DNA from: JBBWZH01 sp035544115
GTDB lineage: Bacteria > Actinomycetota > Actinomycetes > Mycobacteriales > CADCTP01
DNA: 64,000 nt
Direction of reading: 5' to 3'
NCBI GenBank assembly: GCA_963714145.1
Contig: OY970235.1
Span: 930,001 to 994,000, forward strand
In this document: in pieces, positions 44,120 to 52,805 of the stretch
Layout of the letters: each line of letters begins with the position of its first letter
How positions within the stretch are numbered: position 1 is the first letter of the stretch
Position numbers and translations under genes: made by a program
Notes under the pieces: model-generated
Database searches by the model: none
The model's input: the letters and a program-made list of their open reading frames with translations, nothing else
What the model was told of the DNA's origin: nothing

Positions 44120-46153
44120 ATGTCGATGTCCGGACCGCCCCCGCCCTGGCACATGCTCAGGTCGTACCGGCGGGACCGGTCGGTGGCGGCGACCAAGCTC
44201 GCGCCCGGTACGGTCCGCCGGATCGCCCGGTTCGCCCGGCCGTACCGCTCCGAACTCGGTGTGTTCCTGCTCGCGGTGACGATCAGCGCGCTGATCGGCG
44301 TCGCCACGCCGGTGCTCGCGGGTCGGGTGATCAACCCGATCGCGTCCGCCGGCGGTCGGCACGGGTCGGCCGCCGTGGTGGTGCGGCTGGCCGTGATCAT
44401 CGCCGTGCTCGCGGTGCTCGACGCCGTGCTCTCGCTGGCCCAGCGCTGGTACTCGTCCCGGATCGGCGAGGGCATGATCTACTCGACCTGCGCACCCAGG
44501 TGTTCGACCACGTGCAGCGGATGCCGCTGGCCGTTCTTCACCCGCACCCAGACCGGCGCGCTGGTCAGCCGGCTCAACAACGACGTGATCGGCGCGCAGC
44601 AGGCGTTCACCTCGACGCTGTCCGGCGTGGTCGTCAACGTGATCGAGCTGGTGCTCACCGCCGCGGTGATGTTCTCGCTGTCCTGGCAGATCACCGCGCT
44701 GTCGCTGGTGCTGCTGCCGGTGTTCGTGCTGCCGGCGCGCCGGGTCGGCACGCCGGCTGCCGGCGATCACCCGCGAGTCGTACCAGCTCGAACGCGACGA
44801 TGAACGCGACGATGACCGAGCGCTTCAACGTCTCCGGCGCGCTGCTGGTGAAGCTGTTCGGCCGGCCGGCGGAGGAGTCGGCCGCGTTCTCCGGCCGGGC
44901 CGGCCGGGTCCGCGACATCGGCGTCACCTCGGCCATGTACAGCCGGACGTTCTTCGTCGCGCTGGCGCTGGTCGCCTCGCTGGCCCAGGCGCTGGTGTAC
45001 GGCCTGGGCGGCTGGTACGCGCTCAACGGCCGGCTCGACGCCGGCACCGTGGTCACCCTGGCGCTGCTGCTGACCCGCCTCTACGGGCCGCTGACCGCGC
45101 TGTCCAACGTCCGGGTCGACGTGATGAGCGCGCTGGTCTCGTTCGAGCGCGTCTTCGAGGTGCTCGACCTGCCGCCGCTGATCGACGACGCGCCGGACGC
45201 GGTGCCGCTGCCCGCCGGCGCCCGCTCGATCGAGTTCGCGCGACGTGCGGTTCCGCTACCCGACCGCGGCCGAGGTCTCGCTGGCGTCGCTGGAGGACGT
45301 GGCGGTGCTGGACACCGCGCCGGCCACCGAGCCGGTGCTGCACGGGGTGTCGTTCACCGTCGAGCCCGGGCAGCTGGTCGCGCTGGTCGGCCCGTCCGGC
45401 GCCGGCAAGACCACGACAGCCATGCTGGTGCCGCGGGTCTACGACGTCGACCGGCGGCGCGGTGCTGGTCGGCGGCGTCGACGTGCGGGACGGCGACCCT
45501 GGAGTCGCTGCGCGACGCGATCGGCGTGGTCACCCAGGACGCGCACCTGTTCCACGAGACGATCGCGGAGAACCTGCGCTACGCCGCGCCGGACGCGCAC
45601 CGACGACGAGCTGTGGCAGGCGCTGGACGGCCGCGCAGATCGCCGACCTGGTCGCGCTCGCTGCCGGACGGGCTGGACACCGTGGTCGGCGAGCGCGGCT
45701 ACCGGTTCTCCGGCGGCGAGAAGCAGCGGCTCGCGATCGCCCGGCTGCTGCTCAAGGCGCCGTCCATCGTGATCCTCGACGAGGCCACCGCGCACCTGGA
45801 CTCGGAGTCGGAGGCGGCCGTGCAGCGGGCGCTGTCCGCGGCGCTGGCCGGCCGGACCTCGCTGGTGATCGCGCACCGGCTGTCCACCGTCCGGGAGGCC
45901 GACCAGATCCTGGTGGTCGACGGCGGCCGGATCGTGGAGCGCGGCCCGCACGAGGAGCTGCTCGCCCGCCGGCGGCCTGTACGCCGAGCTGTACCGCACC
46001 CAGTTCGAACGCCAGGCAGCACTGGAACCGGCCGAGCCGGACGGCCCAGCCGGTGGCCCGGCGGCTGACCCCGATGCGGCGATCGAGCCCGATGCGCCGG
46101 TCGAAGCCGGTGCGGCGGTCGAGCCGGGTGCGCCGGTCGAGCGGGTGGGCTAG
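44120..46153 (+). CDS. ABC exporter, fused permease and ATPase, frame broken at about 11 sites
   Basis: Pieces in three frames join to one exporter half-transporter of about 670 residues. The permease part has RFARPYRSELGVFLLAVTIS, FFTRTQTGALVSRLNNDVIG, FVALALVASLAQALVYGLGG and TLALLLTRLYGPLTALSNVR. The ATPase has GPSGAGKTT, FSGGEKQRLAIARLLL, IVILDEATAHLDSESE and IAHRLSTVREADQI. Extra bases lie near 44483 (two), 44533, 44750, 44790, 45238, 45451, 45492, 45598, 45629, 45654 and 45969. The tail repeats EP(D/G)APVE units. Substrate unknown. The TAG stop lies in the palindrome flanking the insertion sequence. Confidence 0.85.
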
Positions 46154-46155
46154 CC
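46148..46155. repeat. GGCTAGCC, left copy flanking the insertion sequence
   Basis: The same 8 bases recur at 47909-47916 beyond the element. They could be a target-site duplication. Because GGCTAGCC is its own reverse complement, they could instead be an outer extension of the terminal inverted repeats. The left copy holds the exporter stop TAG; the right copy holds the hemoglobin stop on the other strand. Confidence 0.6.
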
Positions 46156-46224
46156 CCGTCTTTCGCACGTGGGGGTGGGTGGGGCTGGGGCGGTGGTTTG
46201 TCTTGATCATCTTATCGTGGCGGG

Positions 46225-47852
46225 ATGCGGGAACGACGGGCTCGGCTACCGATTGCGTATGGCACGGCGAGTGTGGAGAAGGCGCTGGGTGCGTTGCCGG
46301 TGGTGGCCGACTACTGCCGGCGGCTTGACCTGGCCGGGATCGTCGACCGGGCCTGCCCGATCCGGGAAGACGTGGCGATCCTGACGCACGGGCAGGTGGT
46401 CGAGGCGTTGGTGGCCAACCGGCTGACCTCGCCGTCGCCGTTGTACCGGGTGCAGGACTGGGCGCGGGCGTGGGCGGTGGAGGAAGCGCTGGGTATCGAG
46501 GCGTCCGCGTTGGGCGATGACCGGATCGGCCGTGCGTTGGACGCGATCGCGCCCGACTCGACCGGGTCGTCGGGTCGGTCGGGGCACAGGCGATCGCCGC
46601 GTTCGGGGTGGATGTGTCCCGGCTGCATTGGGACATGACTTCGATCTCGTTGTACGGCGCCTATGAGCAGGCCGAGGAGGACTTCGCGGCCCCGAGGTTC
46701 GGCCACCCGAAGGACCGGCGCCCGGATCTGAAGCAGATCCAGGCCGGGCTGGCGGTGACCGGGGACGGCGGGATTCCGGTCTGGCACCGCGGCTACGACG
46801 GCGGCGCGGGCGAGGTCGCCCAGGTGATCGGTGCGATGACCGCGTTGCGGCAGATGGCCGGGCCGAGAAGGTTTCTGCTTGTGGGGGACTCCAAGCTGGT
46901 CTCCTACGGCAACCTGCACGCGATGACCACCGCCGGGGTCCAGTTCATCGCTCCGGCGTCCAAGCTCTACGTCGGCGCCGCCGAGCTGGCTACCCTCGAC
47001 GCCCAGACGGCCACCGTCGTGGACTATGTGGCCGGCCGCGACCGCGGCAAGCCCGCCGCAGCGCGGGGTGGCTGGCGGGTGGCCGAGGACACGCTCACCG
47101 TGCCCGGCAAGAAAAAGAAGGACCCTGTGCTGCGGCTGCGACGGGTGTTCGTGCACTCCAGCGCGCGGGCCGCCGCAGCGGCCGCCGCGCGGGCCAAGAA
47201 GCTCGACCGCGCCACGGGCGACCTGCAGCGGCTGACACGCGGACTCGGGTCGCGGCACTATCCGAGCGAGCAGGCCGTGACCGACCGGGTCACCGCCATC
47301 GCCGCCGGCCGCCGGGTGAAGACCTATCTGCGCGCCCAGACCGGCACCGACCCCGCTACCGGCAAACCCACTCTGACGTGGTGGTTCGACCAGGCCGCAG
47401 TGGACACCGAGGCGGCCACCGACGGCTGGTACGCCCTGCTGACCAACCTCGACCCCGCCACCGCCGATGCCGCCGGGGTGCTGACCCGCTACAAGGGCCA
47501 GGAGGTCGTGGAACGCCGCTACAGCGCATTCAAGGGCCCACTCGCGGTGGCACCGATGTTCCTCAAGACCAACCGGCGCATCGAAGCCCTGATCACCATC
47601 ATCTGCCTGGCCCTGCTGGTCTTCTGCCTGGCCGAGCGTTCCGTGCGCGCCGCACTACACCCGGACACCACCATGACCGGGCTGTATCCCGGACAGAAAA
47701 CCAAACCCACCGCGACACTGATCTTCGCAGCCCTGGCCCGGCTACGACTGATCCCGGCCACCAACGATCAGCCAGCGACCATCCCGCAACCCGGCCCCGT
47801 CCAGGCCCGACTACTCGATCTCCTTGCAGTCGACCCCACCCAACCGCCATGA
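46225..47852 (+). pseudogene. IS1634-family-like transposase, interrupted by a -1 frameshift
   Basis: The N-terminal part (LGALPVVADYCRRLDLAGIV, then ILTHGQVVEALVANRLTSPS, LYRVQDWARAWAVEE) is the DUF4277 domain. The second frame gives the DDE nuclease: HWDMTSISLYGAYEQAEED, FLLVGDSKLVSYGNL (second Asp) and GQEVVERRYSAFKGPLAVAP (catalytic Glu region). Frames switch near 46556, where one base is missing or a -1 ribosomal shift would be needed. No classic slippery heptamer is seen, so a disabling deletion or sequence error is more likely than programmed frameshifting. Confidence 0.85.
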
Positions 47853-47882
47853 TCAACAAATCCCGCGACCCCGGGAGCATCC

Positions 47883-47906
47883 CACTCACTCCCATGTGCG
47901 AAAGAC
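47883..47906 (-). repeat. right terminal inverted repeat of the insertion sequence
   Basis: Read on the minus strand it begins GTCTTTCGCACATGGGAGTG and matches the left end (46158-46181) at 21 of 24 positions; all three differences are G to A. Confidence 0.85.
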
Positions 47907-47910
47907 CCGG

Positions 47911-48375
47911 CTAGCCGGTCGCCGTGCCGGGCCGCTCGGCCGGCCAGTTCCAGATCGGGACCTCGCGCAGCGGGTGCAGTTCGGCGTCGGTGCGGGCGTG
48001 CGAGTTCTGCATGGCGACGTGGGTGCCGAACTCGACGTGCTCGCGCAGGGCCTGCCGGAACGGCGCGTCGGCCGGCAGCCCGGCCTCGTCCGCCGCGGCC
48101 AGGTACAGGTCGACGAAACGCTGGCGTTGCGCTTCGGTAATGTTCAGGTGCCGGTGAATGTCGATGAGCCGCTGGAAGCCACCCATTTCCTGGGTGAATG
48201 TGGCCGGCCCGCCAAATGTCTCCGCCTCGAATGCGGTCAGTACCGGGACGTGTTCCGGCTTGCCCGCGCCGAACAGCGGCACCAGCAGCGGGTCGGCCAG
48301 CACGTGCGCATAGAACACCTCGACAAAATGCCGCAGCCCTTCTTCGCCGCCAGCGTGTTCATAGAGTGACTCCAC
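47911..48375 (-). CDS. truncated hemoglobin, group II (GlbO-like)
   Basis: 154 residues from GTG 48375, which has GAGGAT 7-12 bases upstream; the frame is open to a TTG at 48411, but the extra residues are not conserved. Family segments: YEHAGGEEGLRHFVEVFYAH, ADPLLVPLF, FGGPATFTQEMGGFQRLIDI, HRHLNITEAQRQRFVDLYL and the group II C-terminus LREVPIWNW. TrHbO proteins bind O2 tightly and are linked to oxygen, NO or peroxide chemistry. It is co-directional with a histidine kinase ending 32 bases upstream. The stop TAG sits beside the insertion sequence. Confidence 0.93.
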   Translation of the reverse strand: MESLYEHAGGEEGLRHFVEVFYAHVLADPLLVPLFGAGKPEHVPVLTAFEAETFGGPATFTQEMGGFQRLIDIHRHLNITEAQRQRFVDLYLAAADEAGLPADAPFRQALREHVEFGTHVAMQNSHARTDAELHPLREVPIWNWPAERPGTATG

Positions 48376-48407
48376 AATTCGATCCTCACAGTGCGGGTGG
48401 CCGACTG

Positions 48408-50060
48408 TCAATGCGGCGCGGCCGGGCCGTCGCCCAGCGGCAGCCGCACCTGGAACCGGGTGTCCCCGGGCGTGGAGACAACCCGCAGGTCACCGTGGTG
48501 CCGGTGGACGACGATGCGCCAGGCCACGTCCAGGCCGAGGCCGGTGCCGGCGCCCACCGGCTTTGTGCTGAAGAACGGTTCGAATATCCGGTCCAGGTGC
48601 TCGGCCGGTATGCCGGGGCCGGTGTCGGCGATCTCGACCAGGGCCCGGTCGCCGTCCCGGGCGGTGCGGATGGTGAGTGTTCCGGCGCCGTTCATCGCGA
48701 ATATGGCGTTGTCCAGGATGTTGGTCCAGACCAGGTTGAGTTCGCCGGCGTGCACCAGCAGCGCGGGCAGCGCCGGATCGTACTCTTTCACCACCGCGCA
48801 GCCGGTCAGTTGCTGGCCCAGCACGATGAGCGTCGCGTCCAGCAGGTCGTGCAGGTTCGCCGGCTGGTAGGGCGCGCGGTCCAGTTGCGAGTACTGCTTG
48901 GCGGCGTCGACCAGGGCGCAGATCCGGTGCACCGCGTCCTCGATGTCGCCGAGCAGCGAGTCGCCGTCCACCGTGTATGCCAGCCAGCGGACCGCCGCGG
49001 CGAACCGGGCCGGCCCGACCACAGTGTGCACCCGCTCCGCCCAGGGCAGGTCCAGCCCGGCGGCGGCCAGGATCGGCGCCACGTCCCAGCCGTCGTCCAG
49101 CGCGTGCGCGTCCAGCCAGTCGGTGAGCTCGTCCTCGGCATCGCTGAGGGCGAGCGGGCTGAGCGCGGTCCGGCCGGCTGCCGCCGGTCCGCCGCCGGCC
49201 CCTCCGGCGGCTCCTCCGGTGGACCCACCGGCGGCTCCGGCGGCGGTCCCACCGGCGGCCGGGCCGGGTTCGCAGCTGGCCGGTCCAGCTCCGCCGGAGC
49301 CGGCCGGGCCGGAGCCGGCCGGGCCGGGCTCGGCCGGGCCGCCGGGGGCGCCGTCCGGCGACCCGGTGCCGCCGTCCCGGAGCCGGACCACGCCGCGGAT
49401 CGTCGCGGCGTCCAGGCTGCCGTCGGTGAGCTGGCAGAGCTGATCGCGGGCGGCCAGCAACCGGCCGCGCAGCGCGGTGGCCGCCTGCATCGCGGCCGAG
49501 GCCGGGTTGTTCAGCTCGTGCGTCAGCCCGGCCGAGAGCGAGCCGAGCGCCAGCAGCCGCTCGCGCTGGGCGAGCTGGTCGGTGGTGCTGCGCATGCCGA
49601 CCACCACGCCCTGGATCAGGTGCGCGGCCATCGGGAACCAGGCCCGGATCATGGCTGCCATGGTGTCCGCCGGGACGACGAAGAACCGGCTCGGCAGGGT
49701 GGCCCGCAGCGAGGCGGTGTAGCCCTCGCCGCGCTGGCCGAAGTGGGCGTAGAAGGCGCCGGTGTAGACGCCGCGCTGGCTGCTGCGGTTGAGCTCCACC
49801 TCGGCCTGGCCGGACCGCTTCCAGATCGCGATCTCCCCGTCCAGCAGCACGTAGCAGCAGGTGCTCGGGTCGCCCTCGGCGTAGACCAGGCCGGGCTCGA
49901 CCGCGATCACCCAGCCGATCGCGGCCAGCTCGGCCAGCCGGTCCGGCTCGAGCTGCTCGAAGAGGAACAGCGTGCGCAGCTCGTCCGGGGTGAGGCGGCC
50001 GCCGGCCGCCGGCTCGACCCGGTGGATTGCTCCCGGTACCCCGTTCTCGGCCGGACGCAC
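48408..50060 (-). CDS. histidine kinase with N-terminal cyclic-nucleotide-binding-type domain
   Basis: 550 residues, no membrane segment. Residues about 25-145 form a cNMP-binding-like beta barrel (LFLFEQLEPDRLAELAAIGW, EGDPSTCCYVLLDGEIAIW, FFVVPADTM). The H-box SLSAGLTHELNNPASAAMQA is near 175-195. A Gly/Ala/Pro-only stretch (about 228-296) interrupts the region before the ATPase. The HATPase has NLVWTNILDNAIFAM, IADTGPGIP, FEPFFSTKPVGAGTGLGLDV. No response regulator gene is adjacent. It lies upstream of the hemoglobin gene and divergent from the alcohol dehydrogenase and accessory cluster, so it may sense redox state or a ligand for them. Confidence 0.9.
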   Translation of the reverse strand: MRPAENGVPGAIHRVEPAAGGRLTPDELRTLFLFEQLEPDRLAELAAIGWVIAVEPGLVYAEGDPSTCCYVLLDGEIAIWKRSGQAEVELNRSSQRGVYTGAFYAHFGQRGEGYTASLRATLPSRFFVVPADTMAAMIRAWFPMAAHLIQGVVVGMRSTTDQLAQRERLLALGSLSAGLTHELNNPASAAMQAATALRGRLLAARDQLCQLTDGSLDAATIRGVVRLRDGGTGSPDGAPGGPAEPGPAGSGPAGSGGAGPASCEPGPAAGGTAAGAAGGSTGGAAGGAGGGPAAAGRTALSPLALSDAEDELTDWLDAHALDDGWDVAPILAAAGLDLPWAERVHTVVGPARFAAAVRWLAYTVDGDSLLGDIEDAVHRICALVDAAKQYSQLDRAPYQPANLHDLLDATLIVLGQQLTGCAVVKEYDPALPALLVHAGELNLVWTNILDNAIFAMNGAGTLTIRTARDGDRALVEIADTGPGIPAEHLDRIFEPFFSTKPVGAGTGLGLDVAWRIVVHRHHGDLRVVSTPGDTRFQVRLPLGDGPAAPH

Positions 50061-50274
50061 GCGCGCCTCCGCTGTGCTCGTCGGCTGCTCGTCAACTTTC
50101 CGACGGAAACACGCCGGGCCGGCGCTGGCAAGAATTCGGCCGGTACCTCGTCAACTCCGGTCCGGGCAATAGCCGCCCGGACGGGCTTCGTTAGGTGCCG
50201 CTAGGCGCCGGCCGGCCCGGCGTGCGAGCGTCCGAAATCAACTGGCGGGCCCGATGCGACGAAGGAGAATTCCC
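50061..50274. promoter_or_regulatory. divergent control region between the kinase and the accessory cluster
   Basis: 214 bases with CTCGTCAACT repeated directly at 50088-50097 and 50147-50156, a spacing of 59 bases. This could be a pair of operator half-sites. GAAGGAG just before 50275 is the alcohol dehydrogenase ribosome-binding site. No definite promoter hexamers were identified. Confidence 0.35.
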
Positions 50275-51279
50275 GTGCGCGCAGCGGTAATAACTGAAGT
50301 GAACAGGCCGTGGGAGTTCCAGGAAATTCCCCAACCGGTCGCCGGCCCCGGTCAGGTGGTCATCCGCATTCACGCCTGTGGCATGTGTTTCAGCGACGTG
50401 CTGGTGCATCAGGGATTGTGGCCGGTGCCGCTGCCGATCGTGGCCGGGCACGAGCCGGTCGGTGAAGTGGTCGAGGCCGGCCCTGGGGTGATCAACCTGC
50501 GGGTCGGTGACCGGGTCGGCGTCTCCTGGCTGCAGCACGGCGAGGGCCGGTGCGTCGAGTGCCAGAGCGGCTTCCCGCTGCACTGCCCGGACGGCCAGAC
50601 CTGGATCGACCTCGGCGGTGGCAACGCCGAGTACATGCTGGCCTGGGAGTCCGGCTGCACGCTGCTGCCGGCGAACATCTCCTACCTGGACGCGACCGCC
50701 GCGTTCTGCGCCGGCTTCACCTCGATGAGCGGGCTGCGCAACGCCGACCCGAAGCCGGGGGAGCGGGTCGCGGTGCTGGGCGTCGGCGGGCTGGGCCACA
50801 TGGCCGTGCAGTTCTCGGCCGCGCTGGGCCTGGAGACGGTGGTGCTGACCAACTCGCCGGACAAGGTCGCGTACGCCAAGCAGCTCGGCGCCGCGGACGG
50901 CATCCTGATCGGCGACGACGCGGGCAAGGCGCTGGCCGACGCCGGCGGCGCCGACATCGTGCTGTGCACCACGGCGTCCGCGAAGCAGGTGGCCTCGGTG
51001 CTGTCCGGGCTGCGGTACGCCGGGCGGCTGGTGACGATGGGCATGACCGGCCCGATCCAGTTCGAGGACATGACCACGCTGCTGTTCAAGCAGTGCTCGA
51101 TCAAGGGCAGCACCCACAACAGCCGGGGCGACCTGGTCGAGGCGCTCGATCTGGTGGCGTCCGGCAAGGTGAAGCCGCGGATCGAGGCGTACCCGTTCGA
51201 GAAGATCAATGACGTGCGGGAGCGGGTCACCGCCGGCAAGGTGCGTTACCGCGCGGCCATCGACTTCAACCTGAGCTGA
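50275..51279 (+). CDS. zinc-dependent alcohol dehydrogenase, MDR family
   Basis: 334 residues from GTG 50275 with a good GAAGGAG. Catalytic zinc ligands are in HACGMCFSDVLVHQG and AGHEPVGEV; the NAD(P) motif is AVLGVGGLGHMAVQFS. The structural-zinc loop GEGRCVECQSGFPLHC has only three of the usual four cysteines, Glu replacing the first, so structural zinc may be altered or absent. It probably interconverts an alcohol and an aldehyde. A strong terminator follows, so it is a separate transcript heading the cluster. Confidence 0.92.
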   Translation: MRAAVITEVNRPWEFQEIPQPVAGPGQVVIRIHACGMCFSDVLVHQGLWPVPLPIVAGHEPVGEVVEAGPGVINLRVGDRVGVSWLQHGEGRCVECQSGFPLHCPDGQTWIDLGGGNAEYMLAWESGCTLLPANISYLDATAAFCAGFTSMSGLRNADPKPGERVAVLGVGGLGHMAVQFSAALGLETVVLTNSPDKVAYAKQLGAADGILIGDDAGKALADAGGADIVLCTTASAKQVASVLSGLRYAGRLVTMGMTGPIQFEDMTTLLFKQCSIKGSTHNSRGDLVEALDLVASGKVKPRIEAYPFEKINDVRERVTAGKVRYRAAIDFNLS

Positions 51280-51295
51280 CCGACGGCCCGCCCCT

Positions 51296-51345
51296 ACCGG
51301 CACCGGCGCGCGGTAATTCCCGCGCGCCGGTGCCGGTTTTGTTTC
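51296..51345 (+). terminator. intrinsic terminator after the alcohol dehydrogenase
   Basis: An 18-bp perfect stem (51296-51313 with 51320-51337), 6-base loop TAATTC, then TTTTGTTT. The U-rich tail is exceptional in this window and makes this the best terminator here. The remaining bases up to 51505 must hold the promoter of the next operon; TGTAAATCACGTTCACA at about 51420-51436 is an imperfect palindrome that could be an operator. Confidence 0.9.
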
Positions 51346-51505
51346 GGGCCGGCGCCGAACCCGTGACTTGCCATTGTGCGGCCGCTCGGATTGACCCGCC
51401 CGGGGGCCCGCCACTTGAATGTAAATCACGTTCACACCACCGGGCGACGGCGCGAACTGGCCGTACGGAACAGGTCCGAGCGCCCACTGGGGAAAGCGAG
51501 ACACC

Positions 51506-52459
51506 ATGACTCGGGATGCGCTCTACATTGGCCGCGAATGGAATGTCGACCACGACCGCCGGGCCCGTGTCAGCAACGCGGAACTGCGTTATACGGTGGT
51601 CGGCCGGGGCGAGCCAGTGCTCTGCATCCACGGCACCACGGTGGCCGACAGCCTGATCACCCCGATGAAGTTCTTCCCGCCGCTGCTGGACGAGTACCAG
51701 CTGATCAGCTACTACCGGGCCGGCTACGGCGGCAGCACGCTGGAGCAGGACACGCTGTCGATCGAGGAGGGCGCCGAGCACGCGAAGGAGCTGCTCGACC
51801 ACCTCGGCATCGACAAGGCGCACATCCTGGCGTTCTCGTTCGGCGGGGTGCTGGCCTTCCAGTTCCTGATGTCGTACCCGGAGCGGGCGCACAGCGCGGT
51901 GCTGCTGGAGCCGTACCTGCCGCGCGAGGGGCAGGCGGCGATCAAGGCCAACATCGACGCGTTCATGGGCGCCATGCAGCTGTACCAGGCCGGCGACAAG
52001 CTCGGCGCCGCGTTCTTCTACATGGAGGCGGTCTGCGGCCCGAGCTTCCTCGGCTCGGTCGAGATGACCGGCCCGCTGGACGTGTGGAAGCGGGTCGAGG
52101 CGTGTGTCGACACCACGTTCACCGTCGACTTCCCGGCCATTTCGGAATGGGCGTTCAAGCCGTCCGAGGCGGACAAGTACGCCGACCGGAAGCCGACCAT
52201 GCCGGTGCTCGCGGCGATGGGGCTGGACAGCGAGGCGGCGATGCCGGGCTTCCGGGAGACCCAGGAGTTCCTGATGCGCTGGCTGCCGCAGGCCGAGCGG
52301 TGCGGCATCCCGAACGCCACCCACGGCATGCAGAGCATGAACCCGGTCGCGGTGGCCGAGGCCACGTACGCCTTCCTCAAGCGGCACCCGATGGCGATCC
52401 CCTCGACGGCGACGGTGCCGTCGGGCGCCGAGCCGGCACTGGCCGGAAAGGTGGGCTGA
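51506..52459 (+). CDS. alpha/beta hydrolase, first gene of the accessory operon
   Basis: 317 residues. Fold markers: AELRYTVVGRGEPVLCIHGT, YRAGYGGSTL, the nucleophile elbow ILAFSFGGVLAFQFLMSYPE and the late His in NATHGMQSMNP; acid candidate in MGLDSEAAM. The elbow reads A-F-S-F-G instead of G-x-S-x-G; the Ser is kept. It may cleave esters, lactones or C-C bonds. ATG with AAAGCGAGA upstream. The next gene starts one base after its stop. Confidence 0.88.
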   Translation: MTRDALYIGREWNVDHDRRARVSNAELRYTVVGRGEPVLCIHGTTVADSLITPMKFFPPLLDEYQLISYYRAGYGGSTLEQDTLSIEEGAEHAKELLDHLGIDKAHILAFSFGGVLAFQFLMSYPERAHSAVLLEPYLPREGQAAIKANIDAFMGAMQLYQAGDKLGAAFFYMEAVCGPSFLGSVEMTGPLDVWKRVEACVDTTFTVDFPAISEWAFKPSEADKYADRKPTMPVLAAMGLDSEAAMPGFRETQEFLMRWLPQAERCGIPNATHGMQSMNPVAVAEATYAFLKRHPMAIPSTATVPSGAEPALAGKVG

Positions 52460-52460
52460 C

Positions 52461-52805
52461 ATGTCGCAGGAGAGCTTCGTCCAGTTCCTGATCATGGTCC
52501 GGGACGACCAGGTGCAGCTGTCCCGGTACGACCAGCGGAACATCGCGCAGCTGGTGCTGCACGCGAAGAACGAGGGCTTCGACTTCACCGCCCGGGAAGC
52601 CGAGGAGGTGATCGGGCGGCTGGAGTACGACCTGATCTGCGAGCGGGACGGTGACCCGTTCGACGGCACCAGCCGGCTCTGGCTGTGCATGTGGGGCCGC
52701 CGCTACCTGGGCTACCTCACCGACCACGTGGTGCGCCGCTACACCGACCACGAACTGGTCAAGGTCGGCCTCGGTCGGCTCCCGGCGCAGGCGGCTGTCT
52801 CGTGA
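52461..52805 (+). CDS. Nif11-like small protein A
   Basis: 114 residues. The N-terminal half MSQESFVQFLIMVRDDQVQL ... LVLHAKNEGFDFTAREAEEV fits the Nif11 domain, known from nitrogen-fixation loci and as leader of Nif11-derived peptide natural products. There is no Gly-Gly cleavage motif and no Cys/Ser/Thr-rich core. Instead residues 73-83 read LWLCMWGRRYL, a motif shared with the next protein. It may be an accessory binding protein rather than a precursor peptide. Overlaps the following gene by GTGA. Confidence 0.72.
   Translation: MSQESFVQFLIMVRDDQVQLSRYDQRNIAQLVLHAKNEGFDFTAREAEEVIGRLEYDLICERDGDPFDGTSRLWLCMWGRRYLGYLTDHVVRRYTDHELVKVGLGRLPAQAAVS

Larger units (their letters stand above)
46156..47908 (+). 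mobile_element. IS1634-like (DUF4277) insertion sequence
   Basis: About 1.75 kb. Terminal inverted repeats are GTCTTTCGCACGTGGG at 46158 onward and the complement ending at 47906; over 24 bases 21 match. Between them lies a transposase gene of the DUF4277/IS1634-like group, with a frameshift. It is flanked by GGCTAGCC on both sides and separates the convergent exporter and hemoglobin genes without damaging either. The frameshift suggests the copy may be inactive. Confidence 0.88.

Noticed and set aside
47911..48411. Longer hemoglobin starting at TTG 48411 and overlapping the kinase stop
   Set aside because: GTG 48375 has a GAGG ribosome-binding site and starts where the family starts; the extra 12 residues are not conserved.
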